NCBI GenBank assembly: GCA_032209605.1
Contig: JASFXZ010000001.1
Coordinates: forward strand, 372,001-436,000
Direction: 5' to 3'
DNA: 64,000 nt
Origin: Mactromeris polynyma
Taxonomy: Eukaryota > Mollusca > Bivalvia > Venerida > Mactridae
Numbering within the stretch: position 1 is the stretch's first letter; the number at the start of each line of letters is the position of its first letter. The notes below the pieces were generated by a model. It searched no databases, was not told where the DNA came from, and saw only the letters and a list, made by a program, of their open reading frames with translations. The position numbers were made by a program, and so were the translations under genes. Shown here one piece after another: positions 53,355 to 64,000 of the stretch.

Positions 53355-55075
53355 TTAGAAGTCAGAAACTCGACCCTTACGCTCCCAGTCGCCATATCTT
53401 GTTGGTTCAGGACCTCGTGGTCCACCAATCTCTCCAGTTACAGGATTTACATCATTAGGGAAACGTTCTAATGGTTCTTTTTCAACGAATGCTTCAACAG
53501 ATTCCTCTGTCTCATGTTCCCATTTTCCATCCAACCTTCCTGCCGGCGTTTTTCCTTTTCTTCGCTTTTTTGTGGTGGATTTCTCATCAGAGTCTGATGA
53601 ATGATGTCGACATGTTCCAATGTTGACCGTCTTGTGATTTTGAGAGGCAAACATCACTCGAGGTAAAACTGTAAAAGAAACAAGCCAACACTACTACCAC
53701 TGTATTGAGAAATGCCAGATTAAAGTTAGCAAGATGAGAATAATAAATAGTAATTATCTTATAAGACCAAATGATTAGACTGTTAAACTTTACCTTGATA
53801 TCAATCTGATGTTTTTATGACTGTGTCACTGAATGCAACCCTCATCAAACTAAACAATTTTACCATTTAACCTTACCTTGATACCAACCTGATGTTTTCA
53901 TATGTGTTACTGAATCAGTCCAAAATATGCGACAATTCAAGTTATTGTAACCTGAACTATCCATCTAAATGTGGGTCAGGACGTCCAAAATCCACGACCT
54001 TGATGGCCTAGATTGCATGATGGCCCAATTGTACATTATATTTTATTATTATCCATGAAACAGACATCACCATTGAGGAACATTTTTTAAAATATTTTTC
54101 AGGATTATTAAGATTAAGTAAATAGGTAGTTACTGTTATTGCTTTATTACCATAATTCCTGGAATATTTTCTTCTTCCATTGTCATACAAATTCAGAAGG
54201 TTGAGTGAGGGACGTATATTGCCACTAGTGTTTAAAAGTAGTAAAATTTTGGACACCTTTTCAAATCCATCACGAAATTAATTCTGTTATTGAATTAATA
54301 ATATACCTCTGTTCAGCTTGGACTTGTAGCGAGTTATTCAAGCCACAGGTGGCCGGTGAGAAGCCATGACATTTAAAATCCGCATTGAATTTTTTTTTTC
54401 AATGCAAGTTTTAAATGTCATGGCTACTAACCGGCCACCTTTGATTCAAGCAATACATGAATACATTTATAATTTGGCCACAGCTACCACTAACCTAGTC
54501 CAAAACATTAGACGTTTACATACCCATTTAACCATTAACATTCATTATTTTGTTATTTAACATTTTACTTTCACTTTGTATGCAACTACGTACCCGGAAA
54601 ATGTCAAAATGTGAAATAAGGTATGACTAGGGTCTTATTTATAGGACTACCACTAACCTAGCCCCGCATACATGTCTCTGTACTCCGACTTTTACACGCG
54701 TCGTACAGCGACAGTATAGAGATGTGACGTCCGTGGCTGGACTACCACTAACCAGGCATGCAAAATAAGTATATCACAGAATTAAATAGACTATTTGTAT
54801 ATAGTGATATATTTATCAGGATTTTTTTTCATTTTGCAGGCAAATGTTTGTTTTAGTAAGGTTAATTGTAAATTGAATAAAGTTGGGCCGTCACGGACTG
54901 GGTCGTATTGGATTTGGGCCGTCTTAACCCGACACAATCGTTCCAAGGGCACGAAATGACCGAAAATCCTGTGCTTTTACGATATATGATAATTTATCGA
55001 CGAGAGATCAATATAAAATACATTTATACCTGATATTAGCTTGTGACATTTTCTAACAACTGTGAGTGTAGTCAT
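53355..55075 (-). CDS. SDHAF4: Succinate dehydrogenase assembly factor 4, mitochondrial
   Basis: Two exons on the minus strand, 55030-55075 and 53355-53668, joined in phase 1 to give 119 residues. SDHAF4 acts in the mitochondrial matrix: it binds the flavinated SDHA subunit before complex II assembly and limits its reactivity. The conserved C-terminus is clear: [18 protein letters not shown], then [18 protein letters not shown], ending VSDF. The N-terminus ([15 protein letters not shown], then [11 protein letters not shown]) is basic and hydroxyl-rich, as expected for a mitochondrial presequence. A middle basic stretch ([10 protein letters not shown]) is poorly conserved. The acceptor is TTTCTTTTACAG and the donor is G|GTATAA. 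It is about ten residues longer than the human protein as I recall it. Confidence 0.95.
54334..54452. mobile_element. Near-perfect hairpin MITE in the SDHAF4 intron
   Basis: The left arm contains AGGTGGCCGGTGAGAAGCCA and TGACATTTAAAATCCGCATTG. The right arm is its near reverse complement, through CAATGCAAGTTTTAAATGTCA and TGGCTACTAACCGGCCACCT. The arms are about 55 bp each with only a few T in the loop, so the transcript would fold into an almost continuous stem. Confidence 0.85.
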
Positions 55076-57092
55076 TTTGTGTTTGACAACTCTTTCGTAA
55101 TCGAAGCAAAGTGTAGTAGTGAGGTCGGTTAGCAGTGAAGAGTTTTCCGGACAGGTATAAAACACAGGTCATCCGTACTGTATACACATATACGGAATTT
55201 GATTGTACTACATACCAGGGACCGTATATGAGTTATAGTGTGTTCCAGTATATACACATATATGTATACGGGATTTTATATCTGATTTTGTGGTAACAAC
55301 TGACTAGTGTTTTTAATCATTCATTCAAGACAAGACCAACTTGTTTGAGAATTTATATTTGTAACTATAAACATCGAAGTTTGTGTTGTTATTATCGTGC
55401 ATTTATATATAAATGGTTAACCAGGGACCGTATATGAACATATATATATAATTATGTTCTAGGGTTAACCAAACATTATATCAGCATAAACGACCTTTCT
55501 TTCAATGATCAAGGCTACCGCATCGTGACAACGTTAGATCAAGCAACAGTGGAACAGAGTTCATTTCGTTGACGAGTTGACTTTATCTGTCCGTCGATGT
55601 AATTGCAATGTTACGGTATACTGTAGAAGATATGAGCGTTATATATATCCTGCTCTATGGTATGCATGTATGGTAACAATACCAGATTTTGAATAAATTA
55701 AAGTAATTTTGTATATTTGTATATATTATTACCGGAAAACTAAATGAATTCATTTATAAGGTTGCATATTAAAAATCTTTCTTTTAGTTTGCGTCCGTCA
55801 TAGATTTTGTCCGGAGCGTAACTTGAAGTCTTTTTGAGTTATCGACTTCAAACTTCATATACAGATAGATGTTATTGAATCTTAGTTTATTTATACATGT
55901 ATCAATTTACTAAACGTTATTTAGCCCAAAACGATCTTGTAGCTGTTAATGTTCTTGAACTTCATCCAGTTACACGTGGAGAGTGGAGATGTACTTCAGA
56001 TGGCGCTACAATCGATTTTCATGTTTTGACTGTCGTTTTATACGAGAAGATGTTTATGGTACGATATAAGAAAGAAAATCAGTCAAAACGACATCCTAGA
56101 ACTCAGACTAGCACTGCGTATGGGATTATGTATCCAACTTTATTACATAATTTTCAAGTATGTGGTACTTAGTGATGAAAGTGTAGAATTTCGCATCTTT
56201 CGATTCCATCTATTGGCTTTAAACAGACAAAGTCCACGTACTTGCAAAAGTTGAAGTTATCAGATACATGTATTGGTTGCAAATTGTTATTAGATTTTAC
56301 AAGAGCCGACGTTTACGTTTGGCAATATTCATGCATATCCCAATATATTCACTAAAGATACAACAATCACTCAACACAAACGAAAGAAGATGTAGTTACA
56401 TGTAATATTTTATACTTTATTCTTCAACAATATCAGGTGATGTAAGTAAAGGTCACTGACTATTTACAGCTTATCCGACAATGGGCTCCACCTCAAATCT
56501 GCGATAAAAGATACAGTACCAATTACAGCATGATAATTATAGTAAAAATATATTATACAGGTACGTGTTAGATAGGTAAATTTAGGTTCTCAGTATGGCT
56601 GTGAGACGAATGGGTTACGAATTGCCTTCTGAACAGATGATTATTGGACCAACTTACTCACACAGGCAAATTGTTTAACTCCAGAGCAAGACACACTGAT
56701 TCTAGTACTTAGGATCAATTCCATCAACGATTTTTATTATACAGTTCAATAGAAACTTCATTTCTTACATTTCAGTGTTGGCTTATTTAAAGCAATTATA
56801 TAAGGTTAAAGTTATTTATTTTAAATAGATGAAATAAATTCTTACAACTTCAGCTAATCACTCTCGATGACAGCTTCCTGGATAATGTACCGGTACTCGC
56901 ACAAAATTCAGGCATTGTGAGGCATATGATCCAACCGCGTTCAACGGTGAACCCGAACTCACAACCTTCGGATCAATTGTCAGCCACTTTAACTAGGCAC
57001 CAATTATCACTACGCCCACTGTGCTTGCTTCTTTACATGTACATTCAAATTACTAGTACCCTAATGTCATTACTTTGAAAGCGACACTAAAC
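55076..57092. other. Intergenic region between SDHAF4 and the C-type lectin
   Basis: The SDHAF4 5' UTR and promoter should lie just above 55075. GGTTAACC recurs as an inverted pair around 55416-55470. A dispersed-repeat fragment lies at about 55790-55880 (GTCCGGAGCGTAACTT). A degenerate tRNA-like SINE fragment on the minus strand lies at about 56930-57010 (GAGTTCGGGTTC as B-box). The lectin 3' UTR occupies the right end, with candidate minus-strand AATAAA signals at 56815-56820 and 56416-56421. No gene is supported. Confidence 0.5.
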
Positions 57093-57954
57093 TTACTTTG
57101 ATTCACATATAAAGCTATGTAGTGCGTTACATCCCTCGTCATTCCAGAATGATTTTCCTCCTCCGTGAAATCGCAAAGTAAGACAGTTTTCGTTTCCACC
57201 ATTATTATCGGGTCGACCTGCTCCCCAACTGCTGTACACTATTGGGTATGACACACCGTCTGCCCCAAACCATCGCCAGTCGTTCTCGTTTGTAATATCA
57301 GCACCAGCAAGCCAGTAAGTCTCGTCAATGTGGGACCCTTATATGATCAAATATTTCTGTATGCTATATAACCAGTTCCATTCCTTACCTCGCCTGCTTA
57401 TCAACTTAGTATGTTGCTTCTCCATACGCCATTTTAGGACGACAAAGTGACACTGACCAGTGCGCTAAGGTGACTACTCGATTCAATAAATTAATTAACG
57501 ATTAGACAAATAATTCTGATTAAGAACGTGTCTGACAAATGGTTGCATGGAACTCCTGTCATACCACGACAGAACATGTCTGAAGCATCTCGTATATTAT
57601 ATGATTTGAAAATAAAACGTTGAGTTCTATTTAACACGAGGTGCCTGTTATCTGGTCGACTATTGGGGGAAATCATTACGTAGTGACTTGATAAACAAAT
57701 ATAAATGTACATATAAATATTTCCGACAGTTGTACATTATTAGCTGTCGACTTTTACGAAACAAATGTATCGAATTACATGAGGACTGTTTTTGTTTGAC
57801 AAAAAAGCACTCAAAACACTCTGCATTTTGTTTTGTTCTATCGTTCCTACCAACTGATTTTCTCACGACTTACACATAGAAGGAACGCCGTCTGGTTTAA
57901 TGTTAGTGTTCATTATTTATATTCCGTTAAAATTAGTTCTCAGAATTACCTCTG

Positions 57955-57991
<37 letters not shown>

Positions 57992-58822
57992 AAGCGGACG
58001 TTAAGATGAGCGATGGATATACCCTCACTCAAAATTATCTACACTGTTTATGAGGTCGTTTATAACAATTTACTAACTTACCATGAACACGGGTTATAAT
58101 ACCCTCAACACTTGATTCTTCTGCTGCATTATCTATCACTGCCAACTCACTACCTAACACTCTGCAGAGCATCTGACAACAACCATAGTACATGTATACA
58201 CATGAGCGGTAAAAGTACGTTAAATGGTATTAATTAATTTTGTCTACATCAGATTCCCATATCATGGACGAAATAACGTATATGGTAACATATTTAAGAT
58301 ATAGCACATGCCCCATATACAGTAAAACCTCACTTAAAGACCATCTCTAAAATACGGTCAACAGACCCTCCGGGTATAACAGATATACTGTTGAGAAACT
58401 ACGTAAAACCCAAAACAAAAAAACAAACAATGTGTTTCCATATCCCTTTGTGTTCTTTGCACGTGACATTTCCTGCACGGTTGCTTCTTTCATTAATTGA
58501 ATTACTGAATGGTTTACTAACTTATTTCAAAGGGAAGATGAAGTTTGTGATCACACCACCGTGTACATACCTTGGCTTCAACCCAGCTTGATTCTAGCGC
58601 CTCGATTTTATAACACGAGTCATTAACATGTTCAAAACCATGCGGACAGTCACCATAAGCTAAAGGAATAAAGAAAAGAATATATACTGTCACATAGTTC
58701 ACACTGTTATGTTTTGACCAGAAAAAGTGTTAAATTGGCAAATTTATAATAAGATAATTTATCAGTAACTTACCATGCGTAAATACACTCAAAAATACAA
58801 GGAGAAATCCATATGTCGCCAT
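57093..58822 (-). CDS. Secreted single-domain C-type lectin (perlucin-like)
   Basis: Four exons on the minus strand, 58774-58822, 58571-58659, 58082-58172 and 57093-57337, close in phase to 157 residues. MATYGFLLVFLSVFTHA is a signal peptide with cleavage likely near A17. The mature protein is one long-form C-type lectin domain. The N-terminal pair YGDCPHGFEHVNDSCYK is followed by WVEAKMLC, the ETYWLAGADI strand, SSWGAGRPDNNGGNENC, FWNDEGC and a final FICESK. The WND calcium-ligand motif is present. The specificity triplet reads RPD, where mannose binders have EPN and galactose binders QPD. Such short lectins in molluscs act in pathogen recognition or shell matrix. The ligand cannot be inferred here. 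Confidence 0.93.
57957..57988. repeat. TA microsatellite
   Basis: A run of about 15 AT dinucleotides in the last intron of the lectin gene. Confidence 0.9.
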
Positions 58823-60395
58823 GTCGTTCACTTTACGTATATTCTACTAGCGCAGAGTACAAATCCTCAAACGATGCTATTATTGAGATAAATCTATAGA
58901 TAAGATGTCCATATAAACCAAACAACGTAATATAGAATTCGCCTGTGACCATTGTGCAATCAACATATGGATTATTTCATGACTATGGTAAGTCTTTGTT
59001 TTATCTGAACAAAATAAGAACTCTTATGTTATGTATTACTGTGCTGTACATGGTAGATATGAAGACGTTACATGTACTTATATAACTCCCGAGTGTATAA
59101 AACTATCTCTGTTGCGGTTGATAATTTAATGTCAATAAAGAAGTATTACATAATGTAGTGAGTGTGTTCTCGACATGACTCAGTTTTAAGACCATCGTTC
59201 AGTTGTTTTACTATGACTTATAATTGTCGTTATACTTCAAATTGAGGAAATACATTCTGTTGATACGTCACCAGCCCTGGTTTCGTGGTAGAGCGTTCAC
59301 CTCGGATGCGAAAGGTCGCCGGTTGGAGCCCCGACGGCGAATTTGCAAAGTCATTTGAATGGTTCTCGTTGTTCCCTTGTTTAATGGTTGGTGTCATCTT
59401 CACGGTATGGTGGCTGCAGAGACACCGCCTCCGATGCGCGCTGAATGACCCAAGCGGTCAACAACATTCAACATAAAAATGTTGATGCAATTGTCACGAT
59501 AAAGTTTTTAATTAGTCCTGAAAATAATCGATGTTTTTTTTATTACGTAATAGTATACTACTTGTTATCTGATGAATTTGGTGTACACCTATTTTGAACA
59601 TTCTCTCTATTGTTGGGTTTGGCTTAACAACTTGTCTGCGTGAAATATTTCTTATATCAAAAAAGCCCAAAACCACGGACATATATGTCCGTGCCAAAAC
59701 GAAGAAATCAGAATGATACAATGGTGAAAGCCACGTGGACGTTTTGATAAATTAAAGATATTTTAGATCTAATCAATGTGAACTAAAACTTTGCTTTACA
59801 TGTATTTAGTATCTCGCTCTTAATTTCGAAAATAAGGCATAGACAGAGATAAGAATGTATACAAATGTTAAGTTAAAGAGAGACACACTCTTATCTATGA
59901 GTAACAGCTAGAATGTCCCAGAACAAATAAAGCCTCTACAATGAAAAAAATTGTCCCAGAAAATGAATATTTGAAGTGAAACATTGCGGAAGTATCTCAG
60001 ATGAAATGTCTAATGTTACATAAACCGCAAACTCTTCGCTGAAATGTGGCTGCTTAGCTCTATACCCACAGTTCAATCCAGCTGACAAGGGAGACAACCA
60101 CCGGAGATCCGTGGTCCGGATTTACTAACATTTATTCAGTTGTCATGCGAGCGTCTAGTAAGGCAGATCTGATATGCAAGCGTCTGTGATTTTGTAAACA
60201 CACGTGCTGACAATAACGCGTTCGTTTTAGGTAAATACGTTGAGCTTTTAGGATTTCTAGTGGTTATATATGCCTAAACATTATTGTTTCGATCTCACTG
60301 AAGGTCTTCGATGTTTGAAATTTAATTCTTAGCCGTGTGAGGGGTGTGTGAGACTTGATCTGACTTGACAGTAGCATTGCAACATGATGATGATG
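58823..60395. other. Intergenic region right of the lectin gene
   Basis: It contains the lectin 5' flank, a tRNA-like SINE (59275-59480) and a perfect 20-bp palindrome at 59674-59693 (CACGGACATATATGTCCGTG). No coding region is supported. The remainder is AT-rich and unremarkable. Confidence 0.5.
59275..59480 (+). repeat. tRNA-derived SINE of a second family
   Basis: TTTCGTGGTAGAGCGTTCACC resembles a tRNA D-arm or A-box, and GGTCGCCGGTTGGAGCCCCG resembles a B-box and T-arm. A unique body follows, with CACGGTATGGTGGCTGCAG and GCTGAATGACCCAAGCGGTC, ending AT-rich. The 63-residue open frame over it is a by-product. Confidence 0.6.
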
Positions 60396-60740
60396 GGCTG
60401 CGGGACAACTCGACCCCTAACCAATTAGACCCCCTACCAAATCGACCCCTAAGTCAATTCGACCCACGTCAATTCGACCCCTAAGTCAATTCGACCCCTA
60501 ATTTTGCTAAGTCAATTCGACCCCTCTGTATTGTTATTGGGTGTAGAGTAAAATATTATTTACTCAAAATAAATTATAATTATTACTTTGTGTAGCAATA
60601 TTTTAATGGATAAATGTATCACATGTAATTGCCGTTGTCTGACCCGATTGGGTTTGTGTTTGGTTGATTTATCATTTGTGCTTCATTCGAGGTGTTAATT
60701 TCTTCTTTTATAAGTGTGTGTGTGTAATTGTCGAAAGATT

Positions 60741-60862
60741 TTAAGACTGAATCTCAGAGTTATGCTTTGAAATTTTAGAACGTGTAGAAAAAGTGTAGAG
60801 CGAGTAACAAGAACATTTGGATAAATTTCAAGTTTATGTCTGAGTTTCAGTCTTATATTCAT
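60741..60862. repeat. Degenerate MITE family B relative
   Basis: AAGACTGAATCTCAGAGTTA on the left and TGTCTGAGTTTCAGTCTTA on the right are inverted. The centre GTGTAGAGCGAGTAACAAGAA matches the reverse complement of the centre of the element at 39190-39452. It lies within the MULE remnant. Confidence 0.6.
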
Positions 60863-61009
60863 TCAGAATATATTCTAAAAAGATAACAATCCGTTGGAAA
60901 TGTGTATGTTTTATTGTAAATGAAAAATAAACAAACAGAAATTATAAAAAAACATAAATACAAGTTATATACATTATAATTCGATAACAAATTATAACAA
61001 AAACATTAA

Positions 61010-61060
61010 CAAAAACATTAACAAAAACATTAACAAAAACATCAACAAAAACAACAACAC
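61010..61060. repeat. AACAAAAACATT simple repeat
   Basis: Four to five copies of a 12-bp ACAAAAACATTA unit, followed by ACAACA triplets. Confidence 0.85.
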
Positions 61061-61098
61061 ATACACCACACTACACCTCATTACATTATACAACAACA

Positions 61099-61355
61099 CT
61101 AAACACTATAAACTGATCCAATTTCCTTTAAAAAATCCTCGCATACGATGTCGTGATCGTCATATCGATCCCAGAGAGCATGGATACGAGCATCCATGCT
61201 CTCGTAAACCTGTCGCCTGTTTCTTCCAACAGTTTCATCCGCAACAAGCTGTACTTGTATCTTCACAAGCTTAGATTCCTGTAATAGTAACCTCAATAAC
61301 ACATAAAATTGAAGGCTTCCCCTTCCAGCCTTAGCATTCAGTCTGCGATGCCATC
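61099..61355 (-). pseudogene. MULE transposase C-terminal exon
   Basis: After a clear acceptor on the minus strand (GGTATTTTTTCAG) the frame reads WHRRLNAKAGRGSLQFYVLL, then a helical stretch ending DFLKEIGSVYSV and TAG. The WHxxLNxKAGRGSLQFY block is characteristic of the C-terminal part of MULE transposases that carry FLYWCH- or PHD-like fingers. The preceding sequence to 61440 is open but looks intronic. The catalytic domain is absent, so this is a remnant. Confidence 0.8.
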
Positions 61356-61440
61356 CTGAAAAAATACCAAGAAATTGTTCAAATACCAATGCAGTAACCA
61401 AGTCATTAAAATCAGGCAGGTGGGAAAAACCAATAGCCAT

Positions 61441-61857
61441 TCCTATAAATGAACGAAAATGTCAAAAATGCAACATTTTGGAAGATCAATATCATTTTGT
61501 ACTAGAATGTCAGTTATTCAAAGATTTAAGAAAAACATATATACCATCAGAATATCGGAATCACCCAAATATGTTTAAATTTATACAATTAATGCAAAAT
61601 GAGAATGAAACTGTTTTGAAAAAATTAAGCCTGTTTACATACCATGCATTTAAGCTTAGAAATGAAATGTTGTATTTGAATTGATTGTCTTTTGTGTACG
61701 TTTTACTATTGTTCTTCTCCACAAAATAATGAATATGCTTTTTATCATGTTATTATATACATATACTGTACCACTGTTCTGTCAGTATGCTTTGTATTGT
61801 CCTCATGGGCTATCAGCCTTTTGGAAATTTAATTTAATATATCTATATCTATCTATG
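61441..61857 (+). pseudogene. 5'-truncated LINE 3' end nested in the MULE
   Basis: From 61443 the frame reads PINERKCQKCN, then EDQYHFVLECQLFKDLRK, ending FKLRNEMLYLN and a stop at 61682-61684. This cysteine-histidine motif (C-x2-C ... H-x4-C) followed by RKTYIP is typical of the extreme C-terminus of LINE reverse transcriptases. A 3' UTR and a TATCTATATCTATC tail follow. The abrupt start fits 5' truncation at insertion, antisense to the MULE frame. Confidence 0.75.
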
Positions 61858-61896
61858 GAAATCCGTATAATAACGCGATCAAAAAACAATACTCAC

Positions 61897-61999
61897 CGGT
61901 GTTGCATATTCGGTGCTGCCACTTGTCACACACATCACACGTTATTCCGTGCTGCCGGGCACGCACGGGCTCACAACAATCAATACACAAATCCGACAT
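61897..61999 (-). pseudogene. MULE N-terminal zinc-finger exon
   Basis: From ATG 61999 the frame reads MSDLCIDCCEPVRARQHGIT, then CDVCDKWQHRICNTG, and meets a consensus donor (CCG|GTGAGT). Cysteine pairs and WQHRxC make a PHD-like finger found at the N-terminus of MULE transposases in molluscs and arthropods. The next coding exon expected on this strand, the catalytic core, is missing. Confidence 0.75.
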
Positions 62000-62294
62000 G
62001 TTAAGATAAAATAACACTTTTATTCAAGTAAAATTAATTAATCCTTTTGTATATAGGTAATTAAACTTTTAACATGAATTTGATTTAAATATAGCACAGC
62101 GTCCACATCCAATTATAAGGTCTCTGATATTAATTAGATTAACGTAAACTATAAAATATATGACCGTTTGGAATTGATGTTTATTTTATATACATAACGT
62201 ACACCAAAGTCCAGTGAACAAATTGCAAAGTATTCATATTGATCAAATTCCTACAATTGTTTAAGAAAAACAACATCACAAACAATGCCATCAT

Positions 62295-62910
62295 TATAGC
62301 AAACATTATAACATCCGTGTCTTTTAATTGCTAGAAACAAATTTAAAGCATCATAATTGGCAATTTACATAAAAATGCCATCATTAAGGCAAACTGTCGC
62401 TAACATCAAAAGCCCGTGTCTTTTGATTGCTGGATAAGGTTTTAACGCGTCATAATTTGCCAAATATTTTACAGAATAATCAATTTCTTGATTTCATTAA
62501 GTGGGCCAGTTAATTGATAATTAACGTGTTTGAAGCAAACATTCTCATTACTTATATGTTTATGCATGCCGTACAATAGAGATGAAATAAAAAGTATATA
62601 ACTCCTGCAATACAACGGAATTGGTAGATTCAATTAGTTTATCAATGTACATTTAAAAGTCTAAATTTGTACAGTTATTACTTAATTTATTTAATTTAAA
62701 ACACCAAAATGCCTTAAGAATACACAAAAACTAACACAAAAACTAACAGTTTTAATACTTTTATTTCGATTTTATATTACAACATATGTCATATTCGGCG
62801 TTTAAAATCACCAAAATGCCTTAAGAATATACACAAACTATCACAAAAACTAACAGTTTTAATACTTTTATTTCGATTTATATTACAACATATGTCATAT
62901 TCGGCATAAT
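62295..62910. repeat. Two tandem duplications inside the MULE
   Basis: At about 62295-62460, two copies of about 105 bp share ATGCCATCATTA, CCGTGTCTTTT and GATTGCT. At about 62700-62910, two copies of about 110 bp share CACCAAAATGCCTTAAGAAT and ACATATGTCATATTCGGC. Such subterminal duplications are common in MULE ends. Confidence 0.75.
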
Positions 62911-63238
62911 TGACGTACATTAATTAAAATATTTTCATATCATCTGAGGGGTCGAATTGACATGCCGAAAAATCGGAAAGTAGGGGTCGAATAGGTTAGG
63001 GGTCGAATTGACTTTGTTTATTTTCGGGGGTCGAATTGGTTAGGGGTCGAGTCATCTTGATACCATGATGATGATGTTTTTTTTTAATAAATCTTGACTT
63101 GACAAAAACATTTCAATAAAGAACTATCTTTTCTTAGTTTCTATTTATAAACCTGAATGCATTATTGAAATATCTCATTCCAAAGTGGAGTTATGCTTTT
63201 TTTATACACCCGCCTGTGACGATGGAGTACGCCGAAAC

Positions 63239-63565
63239 ACTCCTCTACCGCATCTCCATGTAAACGCCAAATCACGCCTCTACCGTATCTCCATGTAAAC
63301 GCCAAATCATGCCTCTACCGTATCTCCATGTAAACGCCAAATCATGCCTCTACCGTATCTCCATGTAAATGCCAAATCACGCCTCTACCGTATCTCCATG
63401 TAAACGCCAAATCATGCCTCTACCGTATCTCCATGTAAACGCCAAATCACGCCTCTACCGCATCTCTTATGTAAACGCCAAATCACGCCTCTACCGTATC
63501 CCCATGTAAATGCCAAATCACGCCTCTACCGTATCTCCATGTAAACGCCAAATGACACCTCTGAC
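63239..63565. repeat. 35-bp minisatellite upstream of the ZCCHC9-like gene
   Basis: About nine units of 35 bp (CACGCCTCTACCGTATCTCC then ATGTAAACGCCAAAT), alternating between CACGCC and CATGCC starts. It ends 150 bp before the next start codon, so it lies in the putative promoter or 5' UTR. Confidence 0.95.
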
Positions 63566-63714
63566 TTTATGTCGCAAATCTATTTATTTTTCAATACTTT
63601 GTCACAAGATTCCATTATAAAAGTGTGGCACACGCATGTTAGTTTGTAGCATCAATATAATGTTAGAATTGTTATTGTAGAATTCTACATCTTGCAAGGA
63701 AGGTTTAAGTGAAG

Positions 63715-64000
63715 ATGACGAGATTTGCTCGGTTTGGTCAGGGTCAGAAGCCAGTCCATGATGGTACAAAATGGTCGGATATGAAAACCGGAGGGACACA
63801 GGATGGTGCTGGAGATGATGAACAGTCCAGTAAAACTGAACAAACAGACAAAACTGATGCATTAAAAGGGGTGAAGAAGGATACAAACTTTAAACAGGAT
63901 AATAAGAAAAATAAGTTTCCTAAAAAGTTCAACAGTAGTGGGGGTAAGAGAGACTTCAATAGTAAGATTGAATGCCACAATTGTCACAAGGTTGGGCACA
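63715..64000 (+). CDS. ZCCHC9: ZCCHC9-like zinc-knuckle protein, N-terminal part
   Basis: Open from ATG 63715 to the end of the window (95 codons), with no stop. The start MTRFARFGQ followed by TKWSDMK parallels the MTRWAR ... SWEDMK opening I recall for ZCCHC9. A long charged stretch rich in K, D and N follows, then IECHNCHKVGH, the first half of a CCHC zinc knuckle (C-x2-C-x4-H). ZCCHC9 is a nucleolar RNA-binding protein with four such knuckles. Only one is in view, so the assignment rests on the N-terminus and this motif. No in-frame upstream ATG with better context was noticed. Confidence 0.7.
   Translation, partial: MTRFARFGQGQKPVHDGTKWSDMKTGGTQDGAGDDEQSSKTEQTDKTDALKGVKKDTNFKQDNKKNKFPKKFNSSGGKRDFNSKIECHNCHKVGH

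Larger units (their letters stand above)
60396..63063 (-). mobile_element. Decayed Mutator-like (MULE) DNA transposon
   Basis: Inverted ends carry ACTCGACCCCTAACCAATT at 60408 (left) and its reverse complement ending at 63052 (right). Further direct TCGACCCC copies lie inside each end. CATGATGATGATG occurs just outside both sides (60383-60395 and 63064-63076) and may be the target-site duplication. Two minus-strand coding remnants belong to a MULE transposase: an N-terminal zinc-finger exon and a C-terminal exon. The catalytic core between them is missing, so the copy is non-autonomous. It is further broken by a LINE insertion at 61441 and holds two internal tandem duplications (62295-62460 and 62700-62910). 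Confidence 0.8.

Noticed and set aside
55897..56172. 91-residue open frame (MYQFTKRYLAQ...)
   Set aside because: Not recognised, starts inside a dispersed-repeat fragment, and shows no convincing splice or promoter context. An unrecognised exon cannot be excluded.
61681..62004. 107-residue plus-strand frame after the LINE ORF
   Set aside because: It covers the LINE 3' UTR and the antisense of the MULE zinc-finger exon.

Overview
The window is animal nuclear DNA, most likely from a bivalve mollusc. It is AT-rich, its genes are split by GT-AG introns, and the introns are full of short inverted-repeat elements (MITEs), tRNA-derived SINEs and dispersed repeat families carrying AGGTCA-like words that I associate with bivalve genomes. 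The species cannot be read from the sequence. The exon models below were assembled by eye from splice signals, reading phase and family similarity. No search was run.

Layout. 1-1847: no gene seen. 1848-22766: a repeat block of about 21 kb, made of a left 34-bp minisatellite array (2174-7744), a unique 2-kb spacer, a second array of the same unit in the opposite orientation (9799-22369), and a 365-bp terminal-inverted-repeat element (22381-22745). The outer edges of the block are inverted copies of each other (21 of 23 bases), and its right edge stops 36 bp before the start codon of the next gene. 22803-51600 (+): the complete NCBP1 gene (nuclear cap-binding protein 1, CBP80), with 23 exons per transcript, 790 codons and every phase closing. 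It carries an extra 98-nt copy of exon 11. Including both copies, or neither, gives a premature stop, so the pair looks mutually exclusive. Its 8.4-kb intron 2 holds a possible nested small gene (about 24.4-31.1 kb).

53355-55075 (-): SDHAF4 (succinate dehydrogenase assembly factor 4), two exons, convergent with NCBP1. 57093-58822 (-): a four-exon secreted C-type lectin of 157 residues. 60396-63063: a decayed Mutator-like (MULE) transposon with zinc-finger and transposase C-terminal exons and a nested 5'-truncated LINE. 63239-63565: a 35-bp minisatellite. 63715-64000 (+): the first 95 codons of a ZCCHC9-like zinc-knuckle protein, cut by the window end.

The genes are unrelated in function: nuclear RNA processing, mitochondrial complex II assembly, innate immunity or biomineral lectin, and probably nucleolar RNA biology. 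The most interesting points are the NCBP1 alternative exon pair, the inverted minisatellite block whose unit core matches its own terminal repeats and which abuts the NCBP1 start, and the possible nested microprotein gene.
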